Shown here in pieces: positions 1-8,819 of a stretch of 64,000 bases of DNA. Under the pieces are notes generated by a model that was not told where the DNA came from, did no database searches, and worked only from the letters and a program-made list of their open reading frames with translations. This DNA comes from Leptidea sinapis (Eukaryota > Arthropoda > Insecta > Lepidoptera > Pieridae): contig NC_066297.1 of NCBI RefSeq assembly GCF_905404315.1, positions 5,704,001 to 5,768,000 on the forward strand. Reading direction: 5' to 3'. Numbering within the stretch: the first letter of the stretch is position 1; each line of letters begins with the position of its first letter. Position numbers and translations under genes: made by a program.

Positions 1-294
1 ATATAATTTTGTGCGGCGGCAATCTTGGATTTGAAAAATGATCCCAAAATTATTTTCTGCACCCTCGAGAACCTCTGATACGATACCCATAATGTACTTA
101 TCATATTTTTTAAGCCGCGGCCATCTTGGATTTGAAAAATGATCACATTTCTGCTCCCTCGAGAACCTCGGATACGATACCCATAATGAAGTTATCATAC
201 TTTTGAGCGGCGGCCATCTTGGATTTGAAAAATGATCACTAAATCGTTCTCTGCACCCTCGAGAACCTCGGATACGATACCCATAATGTAGTTA

Positions 295-534
295 TCATAC
301 TTTTGAGCGGCGACCATCTTGGATTTGAAAAATGATCACAAAATCGCTCTCTGCACTCTCGAGAACCTCGGATACGATACCCATATTTTTATGATCATTA
401 TCTTGCATTGCGGCCATCTCGGATTTAAAAATGATCCCAAAATTATTTTCTGCACCCTCGAGAACCTCGGACACGATATCTATATTGATGAAAACATAAT
501 TGTTTGCGGCAACACTCTTGGATTTCAACATTGA
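295..534. repeat. Recurrent cassette of variant monomers (exemplar)
   Basis: This is the clearest marker segment in the array. It has GCGACCATCTTGG, then CGCTCTCTGCACTCTCGAG, then CCCATATTTTTATGATCATT, then TTGCATTGCGGCCATCTCGG, then GATATCTATATTGATGAAAA and GTTTGCGGCAACACTCTTGG. About 46 near-identical copies occur, starting near 319, 1612, 3595, 4487, 5680, 8820, 9712, 10604, 11003, 12102, 13787, 15472, 16364, 17256, 18549, 20532, 21424, 22618, 25094, 25986, 26878, 27277, 28376, 30061, 31654, 33339, 34733, 36418, 37811, 39496, 40889, 42574, 44364, 46946, 47838, 48630, 49723, 50715, 51808, 52800, 53892, 56475, 57467, 58359, 60545 and 62828. It opens reading frames of 71 codons (+) and 68-78 codons (-). 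These end where the monomer phase shifts and I do not call them genes. Confidence 0.9.
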
Positions 535-1094
535 TCACAGAATTGTTCTCTGCACCCTCGAGAACCTCGGACACGATATCCATTAAGTAGTTATCATACA
601 TTTGAGCGGCGGCTATCTTCAATTTAAGAAATGATCACAAAATCGTTCTCTGCATCCACGAGAACCTCGAATACGATACCCATAATGTAGTTATAATAAT
701 TTTGAGCGGCGGCCATCTTGGATTTCAAAAATGATCACAAAATCGTTCTTTGCACTCTCTAGAACCTAGGATACGATACCCATAATCTAGTTATCATACT
801 TTTGAGCGGCGGCCATCTCGGATTTAAAAATGATCCCAAAAGTGTTTTCTGCACCCTCGAGAACCTCGGACACGATATCCATATTGCTGAAAACATAATT
901 TTGTGCGGCGGCAATCTTGGATTTGGAAAATGATCCCAAAATTATTTTCTGCACCCTCGAGAACCTCTGATACGATACCCATAATGTTCTTATCATATTT
1001 TTTAAGCCGCGGCCATCTTGGATTTGAAAAATGATCACATTTCTGCTACCTCGAAAACCTCGGATACGATACCCATAATGAAGTTATCATACTT

Positions 1095-2945
1095 TTGAGC
1101 GGCGGCCATCTTGGATTTAAAAAATGATCACAAAATCGTTCTCTGCACCCACGAGAACTAAGGATACGATACCCATAATGTAGTTTAACATACTTTTGAG
1201 CGGCGGCCATCTTGGATTTCAAAAATGATCACAAAATCGTTCTGTGCACTCTCGAGAACCTCGGATACGATACCCATATTTTTGTGATCATAATCTTGCA
1301 CGGCGGCCCTATTGGATTTGAAAAATGATCACAAAATCGTTCTCAGCACACTCGAGAGCCTCGAATACGATACCCATAATGTAGTTATCATACTTTTGAG
1401 CGGTGGCCATCTTGGATTTGAAAAATGATCACAAAATCGCTCTCTGCACCCTCAAAAACCTCGGATACGATACCCATAATTTAGTCATCATAATTTTGAG
1501 TGGCGGCCATCTTGGATTAAAAAAATGATCACAAAATCGTTCTGTGCACTCTTGAGAACCTCGGATATGATACCCATAATGTATTTATCATACTTTTGAG
1601 CGGCGACCATCTTGGATTTGAAAAATGATCACAAAATCGCTCTCTGCACTCTCGAGAACCTCGGATACGATACCCATATTTTTATGATCATTATCTTGCA
1701 TTGCGGCCATCTCGGATTTAAAAATGATCCCAAAATTATTTTCTGCACCCTCGAGAACCTCGGACACGATATCTATATTGATGAAAACATAATTGTTTGC
1801 GGCAACACTCTTGGATTTCAACAATGATCACAGAATTGTTCTCTGCACCCTCGAGAACCTCGGACACGATATCCATAATGTAGTTATCATACTTTTGAGC
1901 GGCGGCCATCTTCGATTTAAAAAATGATCACAAAATCGTTCTCTGCACCCACGAGAAACTCGGATACGATACCCATAATGGAGTTATCATAATTTTGAGC
2001 GGCGGCCATCTTGGATTTCAAAAATGATCACAAAATCGTTCTTTGCACTCTCTAGAACCTAGGATACGATACCCATAATCTAGTTATCATACTTTTGAGT
2101 GGCGGCCATCTCGGATTTAAAAATGATTTCAAAATTGTTTTCTGCACCCTCAAGAACCTCGGACACGATATCCATATTGCTGAAAATATAATTTTGTGCG
2201 GCGGCAATCTTGGATTTGAAAAATTATCACATTTCTGCTCCCTCGAGAACCTCGGATACGATACCCATAATGAAGTTATCATACTTTTGAGTGGCGGCCA
2301 TCTTGGATTTGAAAAATGATCACAAAATCGTTCTCTGCACCCTCGAGAAACTCGTCTACGATATCAATATTGATGAAAACATAATTGTTTGCGGCAACCC
2401 TCTTGGATTTCAAAAATGATCACAGAATTGTTCTCTGCACCTTCGAGAACCTCGGACACGTTATCCATAATGTAGTAATCATACTTTTGAGCGGCGGCCA
2501 TCTTGGATTTCAAAAATGATCACAAAATCGTTCTGTGCACTCTCGAGAACCTCGGATACGATACCCATATTTTTATGATCATAATCTTGCATTGCGGCCA
2601 TCTCGGATTTAAAAATGATCCCAAAATTATTTTCTGCACCCTCAAAAACCTCGGACACGATATCCTTATTGCTGAAAACATAACTGTTTGCGGCAGCCTT
2701 CTTGGATTTCAAAAATGATCACAGAATTGTGCTCTGCATCCTCGAGAACCTCGGACACGATATCAATATTGCTAAAATCATAATTTTGTGCGGGGGCCAT
2801 CTTGGATTTGAAAAATTATCACCAAATCGTTCTCTGCATCCTCGAGAAACTCGTGTACGATATCAATATTGATGAAAACATAATTGTTTGCGGCAACCCT
2901 CTTGGATTTCAAAAATGATCACAGAATTGTTCTCTGCACCCTCGA
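1095..2945 (+). repeat. 1.85-kb block, copy 1 of 4
   Basis: The block runs from GAGCGGCGGCC just before the CACCCACGAGAACTAAGG monomer to near GAGAACCTCGGACACGATATTC. It recurs at about 5163-7677 (interrupted by the transposon), 18032-19882 and 22101-23951. It holds one cassette at 1612, the GAAACTCGTCTACG and GAAACTCGTGTACG monomers, and the uninterrupted TTAA at 2117-2120 that corresponds to the insertion site in copy 2. Confidence 0.85.
2441..2457 (+). promoter_or_regulatory. Weak CENP-B-box-like sequence (exemplar)
   Basis: CTTCGAGAACCTCGGAC aligns with the 17-bp CENP-B box frame (TTCG, four free bases, A, two free bases, CGGG) at 7 of 9 fixed positions; the fixed A is C and the last G is A. 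It lies in monomers with CACCTTCGAGAACC; the common CCCTCGAGAACC form scores one lower. The match is partial and may be chance. Confidence 0.25.
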
Positions 2946-3480
2946 GAACCTCGGACACGATATTCATAATGTAGTTATCATACATTTGAGCGGCGGCTAT
3001 CTTCGATTTAAGAAATGATCACAAAATCGTTCTCTGCACCCACGAGAACCTCGGATACGATACCCATAATGTAGTTATCATAATTTTGAGCGGCGGCCAT
3101 CTTGGATTTCAAAAATGATCACAAAATCGTTCTTTGCACTCTCTAGAACCTAGGAAACGATACCCATAATCTAGTTATCATACTTTTGAGCGGCGGCCAT
3201 CTCGGATTTAAAAATGATCCCAAAATTGTTTTCTGCACCCTCAAGAACCTCGGACACGATATCCATATTGCTGAAAATATAATTTTGTGCGGCGGCTATC
3301 TTGGATTTGAAAAATTATCCCAAAATTATTTTCTGCACCCTCGAGAACCTCTGATAGGATACCCATAATGTACTTATCATATTTTTTAAGCCGCGGCCAT
3401 CTTGGATTTGAAAAATGATCACATTTCTGCTCCCTCGAGAACCTCGGATACGATACCCATAATGAAGTTATCATACTTTT

Positions 3481-3580
3481 GAGCGGCGGCCATCTTGGAT
3501 TTGAAAAATGATCACAAAATCGTTCTCTGCACCCTCGAGAACCTCGGATACGATACCCATAATGTAGTTATCATAATTTT
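3481..3580 (+). repeat. Representative standard monomer (class M1, 100 bp)
   Basis: This monomer runs exactly 100 bp from one GAGCGGCGGC to the next at 3581. It contains CCATCTTGG, TGATCA (palindrome), CTCGAG (palindrome), GATACGATACCCATAATG and GTTATCATAATTTT. The M1 class has GATACGATACCC after the CTCGAG. By hand count its consensus has about 43% GC and six CpG sites. Because 100 is not a multiple of three, any reading frame shifts by one base at each monomer. Confidence 0.95.
3486..3498 (+). promoter_or_regulatory. YY1/Pho-like motif, once per ordinary monomer (exemplar)
   Basis: GCGGCCATCTTGG contains the GCCAT core with the CTT extension typical of YY1 and its insect relative Pleiohomeotic (known sites resemble GCCGCCATCTTG). 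The motif recurs about every 100 bp. Variant monomers alter it: GCGACCATC keeps the CCAT core, while GGCAATC, GGCTATC and GGCCATCTCGG weaken or lose it. Binding is an inference from the motif only. Confidence 0.45.
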
Positions 3581-4140
3581 GAGCGGCGGCCATCTTGGAT
3601 TTAAAAAATGATCACAAAATCGCTCTCTGCACTCTCGAGAACCTCGGATACGATACCCATATTTTTATGATCATTATCTTGCATTGCGGCCATCTCGGAT
3701 TTAAAAATGATCCCAAAATTATTTTCTGCACCCTCGAGAACCTCGGACACGATATCTATATTGATGAAAACATAATTGTTTGCGGCAACACTCTTGGATT
3801 TCAACATTGATCACAGAATTGTTCTCTGCACCCTCGAGAACCTCGGACACGGTATCCATAATGTAGTTATCATACATTTGAGCGGCGGCTATCTTCGATT
3901 TAAGAAATGATCACAAAATCGTTCTCTGCACCCACGAGAACCTCGAATACGATACCCATAATGTAGTTATCATAATTTTGAGCGGCGGCCATCTTGGATT
4001 TCAAAAATGATCACAAAATCGTTCTTTGCACTCTCTAGAACCTAGAATACGATACCCATAATCTAGTTATCATACTTTTGAGCGGCGGCCATCTCGGATT
4101 TAAAAATGATCCCGAAATTGTTTTCTGCACCCTCAAGAAC

Positions 4141-4240
4141 CTCGGACACGATATCCATATTGCTGAAAATATAATTTTGTGCGGCGGCAATCTTGGATTT
4201 GAAAAATGATCCCAAAATTATTTTCTGCACCCTCGAGAAC
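4141..4240 (+). repeat. Representative class M2 monomer (100 bp)
   Basis: This second recurring class has GGACACGATATCCATATTGC followed by TGAAAATATAATTTTGTGCG in place of the M1 GATACCCATAATG stretch. Its CCATCTTGG core is changed to CAATCTTGG, and GATCCCAAAATTATTTT replaces GATCACAAAATCG. M2 monomers recur at fixed places inside the higher-order units. Members of the class differ in the tail: TTTTGTGCGGCGGCAATC here, against TTGTTTGCGGCAACCCTC at about 2389. Confidence 0.9.
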
Positions 4241-4334
4241 CTCTGATACGATACCCATAATGTACTTATCATATTTTTTAAGCCGCGGCCATCTTGGATT
4301 TGAAAAATGATCACATTTCTGCTCCCTCGAGAAC
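4241..4334 (+). repeat. Representative short monomer (class M3, 94 bp)
   Basis: A shortened monomer with two diagnostic changes. TGTACTTATCATATTTTTTA followed by AGCCGCGG replaces the usual GTAGTTATCATACTTTTGAG. ATCACATTTCTGCTCCCTCG lacks several bases of the usual ATCACAAAATCGTTCTCTGC stretch. It almost always follows an M2 monomer. It helps explain why higher-order periods fall slightly below multiples of 100 (for example 892 instead of 900). Confidence 0.9.
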
Positions 4335-6184
4335 CTCGGATACGATACCCATAATGTAGTTATCATACTTTTGAGCGGCGGCCATCTTGGATTTGAAAAA
4401 TGATCACAAAATCGTTCTCTGCACCCTCGAGAACCTCGGATACGATACCCATAATGTAGTTATCATACTTTTGAGCGGCGACCATCTTGGATTTGAAAAA
4501 TGATCACAAAATCGCTCTCTGCACTCTCGAGAACCTAGGATACGATACCCATATTTTTATGATCATTATCTTGCATTGCGGCCATCTCGGATTTAAAAAT
4601 GATCCCAAAATTATTTTCTGCACCCTCGAGAACCTCGGACACGATATCTATATTGATGAAAACATAATTGTTTGCGGCAACACTCTTGGATTTCAACATT
4701 GATCACAGAATTGTTCTCTGCACCCTCGAGAACCTCGGACACGATATCCATAAAGTAGTTATCATAATTTTGAGCGGCGGCCATCTTGGATTTAAAAAAT
4801 GATCACAAAATCGTTCTTTGCACTCTCTAGAACCTAGAATACGATACCCATAATCTAGTTATCACACTTTTGAGCGGCGGCCATCTCGGATTTAAAAATG
4901 ATCCCGAAATTGTTTTCTGCACCCTCAAGAACCTCGGACACGATATCCATGTTGCTGAAAATATAATTTTGTGCGGCGGCAATCTTGGATTTGAAAAATG
5001 ATCCCAAAATTATTTTCTGCACCCTCGAGAACCTCTGATACGATACCCATAATGTACTTATCATATTTTTTAAGCCACGGCCATCTTGGATTTGAAAAAT
5101 GATCACATTTCTGCTCCCTCGAGAACCTCGGATACGATACCCATAATGTAGTTATCATACTTTTGAGCAGCGGCCATCTTGGATTTAAAAAATGATCACA
5201 AAATCGTTCTCTGCACCCACGAGAACTAAGGATACGATACCCATAATGTAGTTTAACATACTTTTGAGCGGCGGCCATCTTGGATTTCAAAAATGATCAC
5301 AAAATCGTTCTGTGCACTCTCGAGAACCTCGGATACGATACCCATATTTTTGTGATCATAATCTTGCACGGCGGCCCTATTGGATTTGAAAAATGATCAC
5401 AAAATCGTTCTCAGCACACTCGAGAGCCTCGAATACGATACCCATAATGTAGTTATCATACTTTTGAGTGGCTGCCATCTTGGATTTGAAAAATGATTAC
5501 AAAATCGCTCTCTGCACCCTCAAAAACCTCGGATACGATACCCATAATGTACTCATCATAATTTTGAGTGGCGGCCATCTTGGATTAAAAAAATGATCAC
5601 AAAATCGTTCTGTGCACTCTCGAGAACCTCGGATATGATACCCATAATGTAGTTATCATACTTTTGAGCGGCGACCATCTTGGATTTGAAAAATGATCAC
5701 AAAATCGCTCTCTGCACTCTCGAGAACCTCGGATACGATACCCATATTTTTATGATCATTATCTTGCATTGCGGCCATCTCGGATTTAAAAATGATCCCA
5801 AAATTATTTTCTGCACCCTCGAGAACCTCGGACACGATATCTATATTGATGAAAACATAATTGTTTGCGGCAACACTCTTGGATTTCAACAATGATCACA
5901 GAATTGTTCTCTGCACCCTCGAGAACCTCGGACACGATATCCATAATGTAGTTATCATACTTTTGAGCGGCGGCCATCTTCGATTTAAAAAATGATCACA
6001 AAATCGTTCTCTGCACCCACGAGAAACTCGGATACGATACCCATAATGGAGTTATCATAATTTTGAGCGGCGGCCATCTTGGATTTCAAAAATGATCACA
6101 AAATCGTTCTTTGCACTCTCTAGAACCTAGGATACGATACCCATAATCTAGTTATCATACTTTTGAGTGGCGGCCATCTCGGAT

Positions 6185-6188
6185 TTAA
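6185..6188. other. TTAA target-site duplication, left
   Basis: The left TTAA directly abuts the left inverted repeat and belongs to the satellite motif CTCGGATTTAAAAATG, which exists intact in the empty copies. Confidence 0.9.
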
Positions 6189-6203
6189 CCTTTCCGGATC
6201 GGC
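6189..6203 (+). repeat. Left terminal inverted repeat of the MITE
   Basis: CCTTTCCGGATCGGC, 15 bp. It pairs with 6834-6848 at 14 of 15 positions; position 9 is G here and C in the other arm. The CC start next to TTAA is usual for piggyBac-type ends. Confidence 0.88.
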
Positions 6204-6215
6204 GCGCTCCGGATC
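6193..6215 (+). repeat. Subterminal direct repeat in the MITE left end
   Basis: TCCGGATC occurs at 6193-6200 and again at 6208-6215, one copy overlapping the left inverted repeat. Short subterminal repeats often serve as transposase binding sites in DNA transposons; that role here is an inference. Confidence 0.6.
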
Positions 6216-6289
6216 TCGCTGTACACTATTGATCGGCAAGCTTCCGGCAATTTCGCGGCATTTTCCCCGTGTGTATTATTTTACGTGTA

Positions 6290-6560
6290 GTTATAAAATG
6301 CTTATAACTAGGGTGATATGAGTGACTGTCACTGAAAGCTATTGAAACATGCTATAAGACCATGTATAAATTATTCATATTGTCTTTCTTTTTTTTTTCA
6401 CACAGACTTTTCATTCGAAAAAAAGTGTAAAAATAGGTATATTTTAAAATAAATATTGTTATTATTGTTAATTACTTGTTTTATTTATTTCCTTTTATGT
6501 TTTTGTAATGAATAGTATATGTTAATTATAAAATAAAGCTTAAATCTCCACAAAGAACGA
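6290..6560. other. AT-rich interior of the MITE, no gene seen
   Basis: This interior is rich in A and T runs, including a run of T at about 6390-6399 and repeated TATT/AATA tracts, with AATAAA-type signals on both strands. It resembles untranslated or 3'-flanking DNA of a parent element. No open frame with recognisable transposase motifs is visible. Confidence 0.6.
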
Positions 6561-6775
6561 TCTTCGTGTAAAGTCTTGATAACGACCGCTCGCTGCGCCG
6601 GCCGGGAACAAGTGGACACATAAGTGCTTTGTCCGTAAAGCTATGACGTCGAATATTGGTGGCCTTGAATCGTAACGGATCGAAATGTGTTTGGGAATTC
6701 ACTCGTTCATAACTGCGTAGGCAAATAAACCATCTTGTACACCTAATAAGGGTGAAAACTGGATGAGGTAAAAAA

Positions 6776-6832
6776 GTGCCCCGCGGCACAGCCGCTCTCA
6801 TTGTTTTTTGAATTACCAGTGCCCGCGGGCAC
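6776..6832. repeat. Paired GC-rich palindromes near the MITE right end
   Basis: GTGCCCGCGGGCAC at 6819-6832 is a perfect 14-bp palindrome. GTGCCCCGCGGCAC at 6776-6789 is a near-palindromic relative 43 bp away. They lie just inside the right inverted repeat with no counterpart at the left end, so the element's ends are asymmetric. They could be transposase binding sites or form small hairpins. Confidence 0.65.
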
Positions 6833-6833
6833 G

Positions 6834-6848
6834 GCCGATGCGGAAAGG
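6834..6848 (-). repeat. Right terminal inverted repeat of the MITE
   Basis: Read on the minus strand this is CCTTTCCGCATCGGC, matching the left arm except at one position. Confidence 0.88.
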
Positions 6849-6852
6849 TTAA
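6849..6852. other. TTAA target-site duplication, right
   Basis: The right TTAA follows CGGAAAGG directly, and the satellite resumes in register as AAATGATTTCAAAATTG. Confidence 0.9.
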
Positions 6853-8819
6853 AAATGATTTCAAAATTGTTTTCTGCACCCTCAAGAACCTCGGACACGA
6901 TATCCATATTGCTGAAAATATAATTTTGTGCGGCGGCAATCTTGGATTTGAAAAATTATCACATTTCTGCTCCCTCGAGAACCTCGGATACGATACCCAT
7001 AATGAAGTTATCATACTTTTGAGTGGCGGCCATCTTGGATTTGAAAAATGATCACAAAATCGTTCTCTGCACCCTCGAGAAACTCGTCTACGATATCAAT
7101 ATTGATGAAAACATAATTGTTTGCGGCAACCCTCTTGGATTTCAAAAATGATCACAGAATTGTTCTCTGCACCTTCGAGAACCTCGGACACGTTATCCAT
7201 AATGTAGTAATCATACTTTTGAGCGGCGGCCATCTTGGATTTCAAAAATGATCACAAAATCGTTCTGTGCACTCTCGAGAACCTCGGATACGATACCCAT
7301 ATTTTTATGATCATAATCTTGCATTGCGGCCATCTCGGATTTAAAAATGATCCCAAAATTATTTTCTGCACCCTCAAAAACCTCGGACACGATATCCTTA
7401 TTGCTGAAAACATAACTGTTTGCGGCAGCCTTCTTGGATTTCAAAAATGATCACAGAATTGTGCTCTGCATCCTCGAGAACCTCGGACACGATATCAATA
7501 TTGCTAAAATCATAATTTTGTGCGGGGGCCATCTTGGATTTGAAAAATTATCACCAAATCGTTCTCTGCACCCTCGAGAAACTCGTGTACGATATCAATA
7601 TTGATGAAAACATAATTGTTTGCGGCAACCCTCTTGGATTTCAAAAATGATCACAGAATTGTTCTCTGCACCTTCGAGAACCTCGGACACGTTATCCATA
7701 ATGTAGTTATCATACTTTTGAGCGGCGGCCATCTTCGATTTGAAAAATGATCACAAAATCGTTCTCTGCACCCTCGAGAACCTTGGATACGATACCCATA
7801 ATGTAGTTATCATAATTTTGAGCGGCGGCCATCTTGGATTTCAAAAATGATCACAAAATCGTTCTTTGCACTCTCTAGAACCTAGGATACGATACCCATA
7901 ATATAGTTATCATACTTTTGAGCGGTGGCCATCTCGGATTTAAAAATGATCCCAAAAGTGTTTTCTGCACCCTCGAGAACCTCGGACACGATATCCATAT
8001 TGCTGAAAACATAATTTTGTGCGGCGGCAATCTTGGATTTAGAAAATGATCCCAAAATTATTTTCTGCACCCTCGAGAACCTCTGATACGATACCCATAA
8101 TGTTCTTATCATATTTTTTAAGCCGCGGCCATCTTGGATTTGAAAAATGATCACATTTCTGCTCCCTCGAAAACCTCGGATACGATACCCATAATGAAGT
8201 TATCATACTTTTGAGCGGCGGCCATCTTGGATTTCAAAAATGATCACAAAATCGTTCTTTGCACTCTCTAGAACCTAGGATACGATACCCATAATCTAGT
8301 TATCATACTTTTGAGTGGCGGCCATCTCGGATTTAAAAATGATCCCAAAATCGTTCTCTGCACCCTCAAGAACCTCGGACACGATATCCATAATGCTGAA
8401 AATATAATTTTGTGCGGCGGCAATCTTGGATTTGAAAAATTATCCCAAAATTATTTTCTGCACCCTCGAGAACCTCTGATAGGATACCCATAATGTACTT
8501 ATCATATTTTTTAAGCCGCGGCCATCTTGGATTTGAAAAATGATCACATTTCTGCTCCCTCGAGAACCTCGGATACGATTCCCATAATGAAGTTATCATA
8601 CTTTTGAGCGGCGGCCATCTTGGATTTGAAAAATGATCACAAAATCGTTCTCTGCACCCTCGAGAACCTCGGATACGATACCCATAATGTAGTTATCATA
8701 ATTAAGAGTGGCGGCCATCTTGGATTTAAAAAATGATCAGAAAATCGATCTGTGCACTCTCGAGAACCTCGGATATGATACCCATAATGAAGTTATCATA
8801 CTTTTGAGCGGCGACCATC

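Larger units (their letters stand above)
3595..4486 (+). repeat. 892-bp higher-order unit (about 9 monomers)
   Basis: Measured from one cassette start to the next (3595 to 4487). The order is cassette, CGATTTAAGAAATG monomer, GAACCTCGAATACG monomer, TTTGCACTCTCTAGAACC monomer, M2 monomer, short M3 monomer, standard monomers. The next unit, from 4487, is truncated and recombined after about 4755. Confidence 0.8.
6189..6848. mobile_element. Non-autonomous piggyBac-like element (MITE), 660 bp
   Basis: This is the only non-satellite sequence in the window. It is flanked by directly repeated TTAA (6185-6188 and 6849-6852), the target-site hallmark of the piggyBac superfamily. It begins CCTTTCCGGATCGGC and ends with the inverted match to CCTTTCCGCATCGGC (14 of 15 positions). 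Removing the element and one TTAA restores the satellite seen uninterrupted at 2117, 19054 and 23123. The ends are GC-rich. The middle (about 6290-6560) is AT-rich with AATAAA at 6448-6453 and 6532-6537 and the opposite-strand equivalent at about 6480-6489. No transposase is recognisable; autonomous members carry one of roughly 600 residues, so this copy would need one supplied in trans. The superfamily call rests on the termini and the TTAA. The exact family is unknown. Confidence 0.88.
5163..7677 (+). repeat. 1.85-kb block, copy 2 of 4 (carries the transposon)
   Basis: Offset from copy 1 is 4068 bp before the insertion and 4732 bp after it. The difference is exactly 664 bp: the 660-bp element plus one duplicated TTAA. 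This arithmetic comes directly from matching positions on either side (1588 to 5656, and 2479 to 7211). Confidence 0.87.

Noticed and set aside
295..534. Overlapping 71-codon (+) and 78-codon (-) frames repeated about 46 times, looking like a conserved small protein
   Set aside because: Conservation is explained by DNA-level homogenisation. Both strands are open at once, and synonymous and non-synonymous changes look alike.
6290..6560. Possible piggyBac transposase remnant within the MITE
   Set aside because: The AT-rich middle shows poly-A-type signals and T runs but no recognisable coding segment.
6526..7014. 162-codon minus-strand open frame crossing the MITE and the satellite
   Set aside because: It starts in satellite and reads through the right inverted repeat into the element, so it exists only because of the insertion. 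No transposase motif is recognisable.
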